Assembly (NCBI RefSeq): GCF_020379485.1
Contig: NC_063446.1
Span: forward strand, 13,191,597-13,255,596
DNA from: Brassica napus
Lineage: Eukaryota > Streptophyta > Magnoliopsida > Brassicales > Brassicaceae
DNA: 64,000 bases
Reading direction: 5' to 3'
Part shown: positions 22,184 through 33,498 of the stretch, in pieces
Layout: every line of letters starts with the position of its first letter
Numbering within the stretch: position 1 is the stretch's first letter
Notes under the pieces: generated by a model
Told to the model about the DNA's origin: nothing
Databases searched by the model: none
The model's input: the letters and a program-made list of their open reading frames with translations, nothing else
Position numbers and translations under genes: made by a program

Positions 22184-25100
22184 ATGGCGTCTGTATCGCC
22201 GCCGTCACCGTCCTGCTCAACCATACGCACGCCAGTTCGACGCTCGCCTCGAACAGGAGGAGCTTTCGCCGTTTCTGAATTGAGGCGATTGAAACAAAGA
22301 AGAGCGGTTCTGCCACCTGTCGCCGTCAGTCTCGGCCACGTCGCCGATGTTGTGCGCAATGACGTTGAGTTTCTCAAGAATAAAATCGGCATCGGAATAA
22401 AATGGGCCAACGTGGCTTTCCGCGTCCCCGAAGTGACTAAGTCCGCCGAGGAAGTGTTTTGGCTCCGCCATCTTGAGGATTCAGCTTCTCCGCCTCTGGA
22501 GCAACCGTCTTTGCCTCAGCCTTCATACTCAGGTAAAGGTTTTATTTTCAAGTATTTGTAGCATTAGCCTCTTAGTTAGATAGCTTGCAAGTTGCAATGA
22601 CAGCAGATTTGGGGACTTTAGGGTTGGAGTGTTAGGGCAATCTGGTTACTTGATCAACAAGAATGCTTGTTTAATAAAGGACTAGATAATGTGTTAGTTG
22701 TAAGTGAAAGCAGTTTTGATTTGTGCCTCAAATGAGCTTAGAACTAGCTCATAGAGCTTTACTGTGCAAGAGCTAGAAAGGAAGAGAAAGAATTTAGATT
22801 GCCTTCAAGATGCAAAGAGGATTCGATTCATTGATCTTTCATACAACAGAGGAAAGACAGTTGCTTTGTGGCAACCCTCAAAGATGACATTACACAATAT
22901 CATAAGAAGCATATCTATAGTATAGTAATCTACTTGGTTGAACCCCTAGGTACATGGGCTAATTGACTTGTCATGAGTAACAATTTACAAATAATGGGCT
23001 TCTTTGTATCCTTCAGTAGTAAGCATTTGCTGATGCAGTTTGAACCGTTTGGCAGGGCTCACTGGGGTGGATTTGTTAATGGCTGATGTCAAAGCCTTGG
23101 AGGCATATGCTGGTTACATTTACTGCCTCTCTAAGATGTGGTCAAGACCCCTTCCTGAAGTTTATGATCCACAAGCTGTTGCAGATTACTTTAATTGTAG
23201 GCCGCATGTTGTCGCCTTTAGGCTTCTGGAGGTATTTGTCAAGAGTTTTGTTTCATTCTGCAACTAATCATTGAATCATTTTAATGTTTGGTAATTATAC
23301 TTTAGAGATATTGATGATCTCTGATGAGGTTTTCGTTTTTGTATCTTCCACTGAAACTAAAATGACCTCTAGTTACCAAACTGTTTTCTTTATCATAGTA
23401 AAATTTTTAAGAATACTAATTTCAACTCACTTTAGTATTCTTGCTTTCTTTGAGAGACAGAAGTGTGGATGTGGTTTTAATTTTATTTTTTAATTCTAAT
23501 GTGTAGGTATTTTCTGCGTTCATGGTTGCTGTCATCAGATTACGGACATCATCGGAATCAGACAAAGGCAAAAAATTGGAAGCTTCAGGGCAGAAATTTG
23601 GGATGGTACTGAAAGAAACCATGCTACATTTGGGCCCCACTTTCATCAAAGGTTTGGCGACTCACATCTTATTTTGAAGTATCAAACTATCTATCACTCA
23701 CCATTTACAGTTGACACTTTGCTCTGTTATGAATGATGCTTCCTTCTTTTCTGTTGGTTCAGTTGGTCAATCCCTTTCCACAAGGCCAGATCTCATTGGG
23801 ACTGAAACCGCCAAGGTCAGATAGAAGTTATGTTTATGTTCTTGCGTTTCTAAATCTCTGACTGTGTTGGTTTTCATATGTTATTAACTAGAATATGATT
23901 TGGAACTGCAGGCACTGTCTGAACTGCAAGACAGAATCCCTCCCTTTCCATGGCCGGAGGCTTCAAAAGTCATTGAAGAGGAATTAGGAGCTCCTGTTGA
24001 ATCATTCTTTAGCCAGTTCTCTCAAGAAACTGTAGCAGCAGCATCCTTCGGTCAGGTATTTACTCTGGTTTCTGTCTTGCAACAAGTAAGCATCATATGA
24101 ATCAACATGTTAGAGGCAAGACTAATACTTGATATGCTATTTTTGTAGGTCTACCGAGGAAGGACCCTCGATGGTTTAGATGTTGCAGTGAAAGTTCAGC
24201 GTCCTGATCTGAGACATGCAGTGCTACGCGACATTTACATTCTGCGACTTGGGGTTTGTGTGAAATCTACCAACTGTTCTCAAATCATTCTGCTTGAATA
24301 ATGTATACATATATGATGTATCCTTTTGTTGTTGCAGTTGGGTGTATTGCGAAAGATAGCAAAGAGAGAAAGTGACATTCGTGTATATGCTGATGAGCTT
24401 GGAAAAGGTTTGGCCGGAGAATTGGACTTTACTTTAGAGGCTGCCAATGCATCTGAATTTCGGGTACTGGCCATTAGGTTCTTCTTTTTGTCTAGACAAC
24501 GTTAAGAATCAAAGTTAATGCTTTCTGCGTCTTTTGATAGAGAAGTAGCTTCCTTTACCTCTAAGTTGCTAGTATCTCTATCTTCTTTCCTTTAACAGTA
24601 AGCGTCTTGTTTACTCTGACTGACTAAAGTACTATGTTTCTTGAAGGAAGCACACTCACGGTTTTCCTATATACGAGTTCCAAAGGTGTATCAACATCTA
24701 ACGCGCAAAAGAGTTTTGACCATGGAGTGGATGGTTGGTGAAAGCCCAACCGATTTACAGGCAATAACTACTGGTTACTCTGAGAATGACACTCAGAGTC
24801 ATGAGAGACGAAAACTGGAAGCGAGAAGACGTCTTCTTGATCTGGTAAGTTAATGTCATAACAACCTCCTGATATTCTATTTTATGTTTACTACTAAAGG
24901 CATGTGGCTGTTATTAGATTTAGTTTGACATTACTACAATTGTGGTCAGTGAAAAAAAAGTGGAATCAATCTTGCAGTTGCCTTCTGTTGGTGGAATCAA
25001 AATTGCATTTTCAAAGTAGTTTTGTTTTGATTTTTTTTTTAGTTGTTAGTACCATTTTGTTGGAATATACTATGCTTTAATGGCTTTGATATCTCTCTTA

Positions 25101-27452
25101 AAATTTTATTTTATAGGTGAACAAAGGAGTAGAGGCAACTCTAGTACAACTCCTTGACACAGGTATCTTGCACGCAGATCCACATCCTGGAAATTTGCGT
25201 TATACGACATCAAGACAAATAGGGTATCTCCTGACTCATTCATCAGCGTAGCTTAAAAAAATCTGACTGTGACAAAGTGAGTTTTATTTGATAACAACGT
25301 GTTTCTATGCAAAGGTTTCTAGACTTCGGTTTAGTTTGTCGGATGGAAAGGAAGCATCAGCTTGCCATGCTCGCATCAATAGTGCACATCGTGAATGGTG
25401 ATTGGTCCTCTCTTGTTGAAGCGTTAGGTGATATGGATGTCACCAAGCCAGGCGTCAATACCCGTCGTTTTACGCTGGTAAATATTTGGTAATTCAAATA
25501 TTACAATGTATTGTTCTTATAGATTTGAAGAAATTGCTGTTCTTATATCTGAATATGGTTCTTAAAAATGATAATACAGGATCTGGAATTGGCGTTGGGA
25601 GAGGTTGAACTTAAAAATGGGATTCCTGATATCGAATTCACTAAGGTGAGACATGTTTTTCAAAAACAGTTGTAAGTGCGCCTCCATTGACCCAAACAAT
25701 ATATTTACTCATAGCTCATACAAACGACAATGAAACCAATCTTCTGAGTAAGTACTAGTGGACTCGCTAATTTTTATATGAATGCTTGTAATTTTTCCAA
25801 GGTGCTTAGTAAAATAGTCCAAGTGGCCCTGAAGTATCAGCTACGCATGCCACCATACTTCACACTTGTCCTGCGTTCTCTTGCTTGCTTGGAAGGTACT
25901 TGTAATCCAATCCTTGGTTTCTTTTTGAATGATGGTTTTGATTTATCGTGGGTAGAATAAATGAAATACCACTCGAGCATATATTGAATATGTCAAGAGA
26001 CAATCCACCTTTTGATCTGGTACATGCATCTGCATGGATCAAATTTATGTGTGTTAATGTTAAATCATACATTTTCTCAACCTGGTGTCCCTTTGTTATA
26101 TGACTGAGGTAGATAACAATAAACGTTATCCAGGAAGTGATCTTGGATGACAGTATAGTCAGATAGATAGCTTCATATTTCATCTCTTTCTAGCTATGCT
26201 TGGTTTCCATAACATGGCGATTTGCGTCATGCTTTTAGTTGTATTCATGTTTTTCCAGGTCTGGCTGCATCTGGAGATCCAAATTTCAAGACATTTGAAG
26301 CTGCATACCCCTTTGTGGTTCAAAAACTCCTCACTGAAAATTCAGCGGCAACAACGAAAATTCTTCATTCGGTAATACCATAAGTTTTTAGTGCCATTTA
26401 AGGGACTTCTTAGATTCACAGCAAAAGGAAAAAAAAAACATTGTTTACAAAACTAAGTCTGGTCTCTCTGGAATTGACGCTTGTTGATTTTCACTATGCA
26501 TTCTCTTGTAGGTAGACTGAATCAATTTTTCTCAACTTTTCTGTTGGTGTCTGTAGGCAGTTCTTAACCGAAAGAAGGAGTTCAGATGGGAAAGGGTTGC
26601 TCTTTTCCTGAGTAAAAGCTCTGTGAGGTATAGTGAATCAGACATTTGACCCTCATTATTTGAATTATGTCTAGTTATTTTATGGCGCTGTTGCATAAAG
26701 AGGTGTGCTATGTAATATGAGAGATGAGAAATTTGGTGCCTCTCTGTTTATTATTTGTTAGTATTTATGTCTCTCTGTAATAACATATTTGATACCTACT
26801 CTAGGAAAGGTTCGCCATTGGTAACACCATCAAGAGATGAAACATCTGTTCATAGCAGTTCCAATCAAACGGACAAAGATGTTGACACGGTAAGTCTGGT
26901 CATGAAGCTTTTGGCATCCAAAGACGGCGTGGTTCTTAGAAGGCTCTTAATGGCTGCGGTTAGTTTCTACAGCTGTGGTTTAAGTCAATATGCTTTATTT
27001 CTAAGGGAAAGGGTCTTTACGTTATGGTTCTCTGCTTTGATAAACAGAATGGAACTTCACTGATCCGGACATTTATTTCGAAAGAGGCACATGCCATCCG
27101 CCAGAAACTTTGCACAATGGTTGCAGACACATTGTACCAATGGATGGTCGGAATCTCCGGAGTTAATTCCCTTAAAGTCATCTCTCTTCCAGACCCACCA
27201 CCATCTTCAGGAACCAACATTACAGTAAAAGATTTCAAGAGTTTGATTGAAGACAAACGTGTCAGAGTGATACTGAGAAAGATACTTGAATCTGCAAAGA
27301 GTGACCGAATGTTGACGCTCAAATTCTGCTTGACGTCCTTTGTTATGTTTCTCACCGCCTCTGCTCTTGCTTGCCATCGGTTTGTGATCTCAGTCTCTGA
27401 AGGTTACGTCAACTACTTGTCTCTGTCTGCACCTGTCGCACTTCGTACCTGA
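22184..27452 (+). CDS. ATATH8: ABC1-family atypical kinase ATH8, 16 exons
   Basis: Exons by splice sites and frame: 22184-22532, 23056-23231, 23507-23651, 23763-23815, 23912-24055, 24149-24253, 24338-24463, 24647-24844, 25117-25223, 25315-25477, 25580-25645, 25802-25895, 26259-26371, 26557-26627, 26805-26958, 27048-27452. They join in frame to 822 residues with one stop, near the Arabidopsis length (about 814 from memory). All introns are GT-AG. ABC1/UbiB marks are seen: KVGQS across exons 3-4 (about residue 223), the alanine-rich loop AAASFGQV (about 283), VAVKVQRP (about 302), ELDF, HADPHPGN (about 455) and DFGLVC (about 471). A hydrophobic helix (CLTSFVMFLTASALAC) lies near the C terminus. 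The basic, serine-rich N terminus fits a chloroplast transit peptide; ABC1 kinases of plants act in plastids, often plastoglobules, on isoprenoid-quinone and lipid metabolism. The substrate is unknown. Position next to CCR2 supports orthology to At2g39190. Confidence 0.93.
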
Positions 27453-27894
27453 ACAGAACCAGAAGCATCTGATGTATATTGTTGTCAGGCCCCCAGGTAA
27501 TATAGTCCTTGGTAGAAGGGTGAGATTCCATAGAAAGTCTCCAAGATTCGAGTATAGATTTGGCTCCATGTATAATACTATCAAACAATTATTGTCGCAG
27601 ACGTAATGAGATATGACTATTTTATTTTTTTCTGAACAAATGAGATATGAGTATATGTTACTATTACAAGCATCATATTCGTGACATCAAGAACCTTTTT
27701 CTCTGCTTAAAAACGCTTACCCACAACAGTATGTTTTGGAACATAACAATAGCAAATTTGATGAGAGAGAGGTCATTTAAAATGAACGTTTTGATTTTTG
27801 TGCTGACAGCAAAAATAAAGAAGAAAAAAGAACGAGATGTGTTCATTTCAAAGTTTATACCATTTACAGACTGATCAAAAGTATAGAACTCGTA
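27453..27894. other. Convergent 3' ends of ATH8 and MLO12 copy 1
   Basis: About 440 bp separate the ATH8 stop codon from the MLO12 stop codon; the genes converge. Sequence from about 27775 upward resembles 51340 upward, so the MLO12 duplication starts within this stretch. Confidence 0.55.
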
Positions 27895-30800
27895 TCACTT
27901 CTTAAAAGTAAACTCTGGCAAATCAATCTTGACATGCTCAGTAGTCTCTTTCTCTTCTTTAACAGGACTAGTTACCTCAGCATGCTGATGCTGACTAGCT
28001 ATATCAGCATGCGGATGCTGACTATTGCTGATATCAGATTCTGCAATCTCAAGGTGGGGAGAGACATTTTGAGATTCAGGATCAAAGAAATGCTGATGTC
28101 CATGGCCATGGCCACCAAAATCAGAGAATCTAGGAGGAGAAGAAGAGGCAGTGAAGCTGGTTTGATAATCAAGGCTGCGATTATGACTGTGGAGGAGATG
28201 CATAGGTGACATGCCATGTGTTGGCGTGGCAGGGCGGCTAGAGTGAGGTGTGTTGGACCCTGAGGTTCCATGTTTGGACTGTTTCTTGGCTGTCTTGTGC
28301 CATTTTTTCAATGCATTGGCTACCCTGTCATTGAATATGGTCGGCCTCATTGAAGTTCCCATCTGAAGTTACAATTAAGTGTTAGAGAATCCTACATAGA
28401 CAACTTGAGACCTAACAATACGAGAAATGCATCAATCTAACGCATTGCCATTTGATGTTGAGTTAAAAATATCTAAACATGTTGACATGATATCACAATT
28501 AAATTTGATCTATACTAAGCATGTTATCGATGCTAGAGTTTTTTTTGTTAACAATGGAAGTTTCGCCTTTAGGTCCATAATTTCTTCGAGGCTCGGAGTC
28601 CGCATTTAGATATTCCAATTAAAAAAAAAATAACCCTTATTCCAAAGACGGTTTGAATGTATCAAACACAACTTTTAACAGTTTGGGTTATATACCTGAG
28701 TCACAAGAGCATAGAGGGGTAGAGTGATGTAGCTGCATACAACTTGTATCAATACCCTGTCGTATACAACAAGATGAAGTTCAGTAAAGATACTTAATAT
28801 ATGTTAGTGTTTTATGTATTAGTTGAGGAGTTTACAAACCCCATGGTGATCCTGAGTGCAATATCTACGGTTTTGTGGTGGAAGCAGTTCTTTAGTGTGA
28901 ACTCGTACTGCAAAATTAATAACAAAACCAATCATCAATTTAATTTATTAAAAACAACCTTTTAAATATATTTTTTTTAGAAGAGCGGGATTGTTACTCA
29001 CAGTGCTCCAGACGAAGAAAGCCAGTTGAAATGCATTCTGTGAGGAAAATGCATAAAACTATATCTTATAGAAAACCCACAGCTCAAACATACATAAAAC
29101 ACACATATGATTGATTAAATTAGTTAATACCGTGAAAAGAACCAAATGAATGAGGAAGAGAATAAAACGAGGACGACCAAACCAAAAGAGATCATCACCA
29201 GGTTCAACCACAGGAGCTCCTTTAACCACATCTCCTTTATCTTGAATCCTCAATCCTAATTTCGATATTATCACTTGAAGTTTTGCTCCTACTATTAATA
29301 TCACCTTCATTTCATTAAACATACTAAACCCTCATTAATACTTATATCACGACTGCATAACAAAACCAAATGAAAAGTTTGAAGTGATGTGTTTGTAATA
29401 ACTTACAAACAAAGGGATGAAAGGCAGCCAAAAATAGGATTCCGATCCTATTATAATTTTTAAAAAGAAACACAAGTTTTTTTTTATCAATTAATAAATG
29501 ATTTTATTAATTATTTAAAAAGATATTATAAAGAATTAGGACCAACCATGTGTATTAGTCAGTATGAATAAGACAGCAATGCACCATATCACCGGGCTGC
29601 ATTTCCATTCACAGACAATAACTTATTTGATCAAAAATTTGTAATATTTTAGAAAATTAGTTAATAATTGGAAGAAAAAATCAATTATTTTGATCTAAAT
29701 AAAGAAAGTGACTAACCTTATACCGACAACAGCCTTGAAATCTTCTTCCAGAGATCTTTGAATGTACTTTTGGAAATCGAAACGAGCTTCACTTCCTGCT
29801 GGCATATGCGCCTGCACCCATTCAATAATTTTAAGAAACTTAAAATTTGATTCTAGAATTGAATAAATTGCAGCTTTATATATTTTATTATAAATTTGGT
29901 GCTTTTTGGATGTAGTTATATAAATTTTTCTGTAAAATTTTGGTTGTAGGTTTAAAAAGATTTAATTATTTACTTATAAAATTTTCAAAGTTAAGATATA
30001 ACTTATAAGTTCTCTAAGTATTTTGTTTTTAAGCTAAAAAAAAGATAGCTTCAAAAAATCTTTCTAAATCATAACTGGAAGAAGTTTATGCTTTAGAAAA
30101 AAAAATTCACTGTAGAAATATTTTACAACATTACTACACCACTTTCCCATCATCAGTAATATTTTTTGGGGATCAAGACTAGTAAAATGATTATTACTTT
30201 TTTGAATAAATATATATTACTCACCATTATAAAGCCATGTCTTAGTGTAAGATAATCCACTTTTGTCACTGATCCAAAGAACTGTCTGAAGAAACATGTC
30301 TGCATGCTCCCCATTTATCCATTATTTTTTGTAAGTTAAAACCAAATTATAGGGAAAAAGATAAAGTAAATTTTTAGAACATATAATAAAAACTTACAAT
30401 CCAGAGGGTAAAGGAAGACTTGCTCCATATATTCAAATGTCTACGTCCAAATGATGTATCTCTTGCAAATCTGAACCTCTCTGGATCTACAATATGTAAT
30501 TGCATTAAATAAGAGGAGCACAGAACACATGTCGTTAACAATAATGATGGTACGGTCTTGCGTTAATTTGTTTGTTGCAAGTCAAACAAAAGGCGTGGTA
30601 TTATTGGATATTTTACACAGATCTGATTATATAATTCAATAAAAGTATATGAGCATGAAAGATATTAGCTTCTATAAATATCAGTAAATTTTGATTCGAT
30701 TTGTTATTCGTTTCGATTTGAATCGACAAACTCTAATATCCATAACTTTGCAAAGCAAAACAAATACTAATATGCAACATTCTTAAAAATCAAAGTAGAT

Positions 30801-33146
30801 TACAAACATTAATATTTTTAAGGAACATATATCTAATCTGATCCTACTATACATATATACATATTATATATATATATAAATTAAATAAATAATATATTTT
30901 ATTAGTGTTTTAAAAAAATTAAAAGTAATAAAAAAGATATCCAAACACCAATTAACTATGGATCAAATCGGATCAGATAATTTATTATTCGAGTGAAATG
31001 AATCGACTCACAAAAACCTTTAAAAATCAGGATGTTCCATTAGAGCAGTTCCAACCATAGCATTACGAAGGAGTTCTAAAACTTAAAAAAAAGGAGATAA
31101 AATCAGAAAAATAAGAGAGAGACTTAGAAAAAGTTCTTGAAGTAAAACAATTTAGTACCTTTTAGGAAACTAAAGCAACAGATGTAAACTTTGTTAGTTT
31201 TTCAAAAAGTTCTAAGAAATAAATATATATATTTTTTGGTAGGAATAAATATATAATTACATGATTAGAATACTAATATATTTTTTTCTTTTAGAACCCT
31301 TCACCACTTCCACCGTTAACGGTGCTCTTAGTGTCCAACCGAGATATGGATGAATAAGCAAATCCAAGTGATACGTGATGATGATGCTAACGTTGCCAAA
31401 GTCAAAACACCGACGAATACATCGTTATCTGAAAATACTCATTTTTGTTTTGTTTTCTTTGATGATTACTGCTGCCAAAAGAAACTCAATGGAGATGAGA
31501 TAATGGCTTATATGTTTGTGCTTACCATTGGCATATTGGTATTCAATTGTTTTGGTCTCTCTTTCCCATGATTTCCATTTCTTCATCTGCATATTACATC
31601 ACGAAGTTAAAGACATACATAATTACATATATACATACACACATATATATATATATATATATAATTATATATGCATTTGTGAAAGTTGTAAAAATATCAT
31701 GTACCTTGGTTTTCCCCAAAGCATAGGTTATAATACAGTAGAGAATATGAAAAACAGCGAGCACGAAGATGAATATATGCAATTGGTGGATACCATACGC
31801 AGATATTAATGCTACTTTCCCCTGAAAATAATAAGAGAAAAAGACAAAAATATCACTAAATCAAGTTTTTGTTCCCAAACTAGCACTCAAAGTCAAAACT
31901 CACAAAAATAGCACTTAATATTTTATCAAAAGTCACAAACTTAGGGTTTAGAGTTAAAGGGTGGGGTTTAGGATTTAGGGTTTAGGGTTTAGAGTTTAGG
32001 GTTTAGGGTTTAGAGTTTAGGATTTAGGGTTTATGGTTTAGGGTTTAGGGTTTAGAGTTTAGGGTTTAGAGTTTAAGGTTTAGGGTTTAGGGTTTAGGGT
32101 TTAGGGTTGAGAAATGAGGTTTTGGGGATAAGATTTCAAATTTTGAAAAATAAAAAAATTAAAATTCTCAAAGGATAAACTTAGAAAAGTGCTATTTTGG
32201 TCATTTTAGTTTTTGAGTGCTATTTTTGTGATATAAACTTAGAAAAATGCTATTTTGGAGATTTGGCCAAATAATAATTCACAAAAAAAAAAAAAATCAG
32301 ATTCATATAGTATCTGTTAAACGAAAAGGAGGAAGAATTTTTTTAAAAGGTTAAAAGTATCAGTAATTAAAATATAAAACATGCCTTTTCTGCGCATTTG
32401 TCATAACCCTTGGTGGCTAAACTTCGACGAGGACTATAAAAGTCGTTGAAGTCATAGTCTTCAAGAACCTCACGACCATCGTCAATATAATCTTTACCAT
32501 ATTTAGCGAGCTCTTGTTCTCTACTGCAAGGATGCCAAGTCGCAGCAATTCTTTCTGGGATGCAAATTTGGGAGACTGGTGATTGCAATACAACAAGTAA
32601 AAGCGATATGAATCCCAGTAGCATCAATTCTATTTTCACCACAAACCAAAAACCAAAAACCAAAAACAAACAAAAGTTAGTTGGAAGTCCAAATAGAAAA
32701 AAAGATAGGTCATATTGTGATACAAAGCTACATCCAAACCTATGATAAATAATCTTTATAGAAGATTAAACTTGCCTGCTTTAACCTTTTCAAGAGCTTC
32801 ATATAAAGCCTTCTTGTGCTTCCTTTTAAACCACTACAAAGATTGAAAAAAAAATAAAAATAAAAGACTATATGGGAGTTACGGACTGACTTTTGATTTT
32901 CTAGTAAAGAAAAAAAGAGAGATGATGTAATAAGCTTTGAAGGCCTTATATAATGAAAGTATCTTGTAGTTTCTTATCACTTGGAGAAGAGCAAACAAGA
33001 GAGAAACAAAGAAAAAGAAATATACGTACGTGACCAATAAAGTGTAAGAAATATTCGATCATGATAGAGATGAAAAGAATAACGAAGCAAACAACAGCAA
33101 GAGCCCATGTTGGTGTCTCTTCCAATGATCTATCTTTTATTGCCAT
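27895..33146 (-). CDS. MLO12: MLO12-type seven-transmembrane protein, copy 1 (15 exons)
   Basis: Exons in transcript order: 33030-33146, 32776-32833, 32385-32629, 31705-31821, 31526-31586, 30398-30486, 30225-30299, 29717-29811, 29547-29596, 29407-29447, 29131-29304, 29002-29037, 28840-28907, 28696-28756, 27895-28362. They join in frame to 584 residues (Arabidopsis MLO12 is about 576). The start is [10 protein letters not shown] at 33146; an upstream GTG is not needed. Family marks: seven hydrophobic segments, four conserved extracellular cysteines ([18 protein letters not shown]), the calmodulin-binding tail NALKKWH, the TPTHGMSP block and a C-terminal EFTF motif of clade V MLOs. These plasma-membrane proteins are required for powdery mildew entry. 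Introns 2 and 3 use GC donors (AG|GCAAGT and AG|GCATGT). In exon 10 the sequence is GSESYFWLP where copy 2 has GWGSYFWLP. Intron 3, the intron between exons 5 and 6, and the intron between exons 7 and 8 carry insertions missing in copy 2. Confidence 0.93.
29865..30205. mobile_element. Insertion in MLO12 copy 1 intron 7
   Basis: The intron between exons 7 and 8 is about 410 bp in copy 1 and 77 bp in copy 2. The extra AT-rich segment contains GCTTTATA/TTGTAGGTTTAAA and CTTTAGAA/CTGTAGAA blocks that resemble the element at 46060-46710. The ends are approximate and no target duplication was fixed. Confidence 0.5.
30675..31035. mobile_element. Decayed repeat in MLO12 copy 1 intron 5
   Basis: This segment is missing from the matching intron of copy 2. 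It carries TTTGATTCGATTTGTTATTCG and similar blocks, which recur in opposite orientation at about 37870-38350, so both are copies of one repeat family. No transposase or clear ends are seen. Confidence 0.5.
31043..31327. mobile_element. Tourist-type MITE in MLO12 copy 1 intron 5
   Basis: The ends are GAGCAGTTCCAACCATAGC and, on the reverse strand, GAGCACCGTTAACGGTGG. It is flanked by TTA at 31040-31042 and 31328-31330. At 285 bp with no ORF it is a typical Tourist/PIF-Harbinger MITE. Copy 2 of the gene lacks it, so it came in after the duplication or was lost there. Confidence 0.72.
31835..32268. mobile_element. Mutator-like element with telomere-like repeats in MLO12 copy 1 intron 3
   Basis: The 434-bp insertion is flanked by a perfect 9-bp repeat AAATAATAA (31826-31834 and 32269-32277). 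The ends are weakly inverted: GAGAAAAAGACAAAAATATC on the left against GGCCAAATCTCCAAAATAGC on the right (reverse strand). The centre (about 31937-32107) is a run of TTTAGGG plant-telomere-type repeats. The matching intron of MLO12 copy 2 has no such insert, giving an empty-site comparison. It is a different family from the elements at 570 and 1288 but shares the telomere-like cargo. Confidence 0.8.
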
Positions 33147-33264
33147 TACTTTCACTTCTCAAAACTCTTTTAACTTTCTGATCATTTAAAGGGCTTCACA
33201 AGTTTTGTAGATTAGGGGAAAAGGAGAGAGATAAAGTGATATGGCTTTTGTTCCTGTTATGTCC

Positions 33265-33273
33265 ATATATATA
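33265..33273 (-). promoter_or_regulatory. Candidate TATA region of MLO12 copy 1
   Basis: TATATATAT lies about 120 bp upstream of the start codon within GTCCATATATATACACATG, a context conserved in copy 2. It is the most plausible core promoter element. The start site itself is not shown. Confidence 0.45.
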
Positions 33274-33466
33274 CACATGTTAAAACTTAAAATAAAACAA
33301 GGTATTTTTTATCATTAACAAAACAAGATTCATATACACAAGACTGTTATTTAATCTTTGCAAAGAGAATATACCAAAGACAAACAAGTGAAAGCTGCAA
33401 TATATATTATTTATAAATAAACAGGGGAACGAAGACTTTTGACTAATTCTAAGACAATAATTTGTT

Positions 33467-33472
<6 letters not shown>

Positions 33473-33498
<26 letters not shown>

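Noticed and set aside
27934..28271. Alternative frames over the MLO12 copy 1 last exon, with matching ones at 51511-51902 in copy 2
   Set aside because: The Ser/Pro/His-rich tail is open in several frames; only the frame joining the other exons is real.
33147..33155. Three-residue N-terminal extension from an upstream GTG in both MLO12 copies
   Set aside because: MLO12 starts at MAIK; a GTG start is not expected for a plant nuclear gene and the ATG is conserved in both copies.
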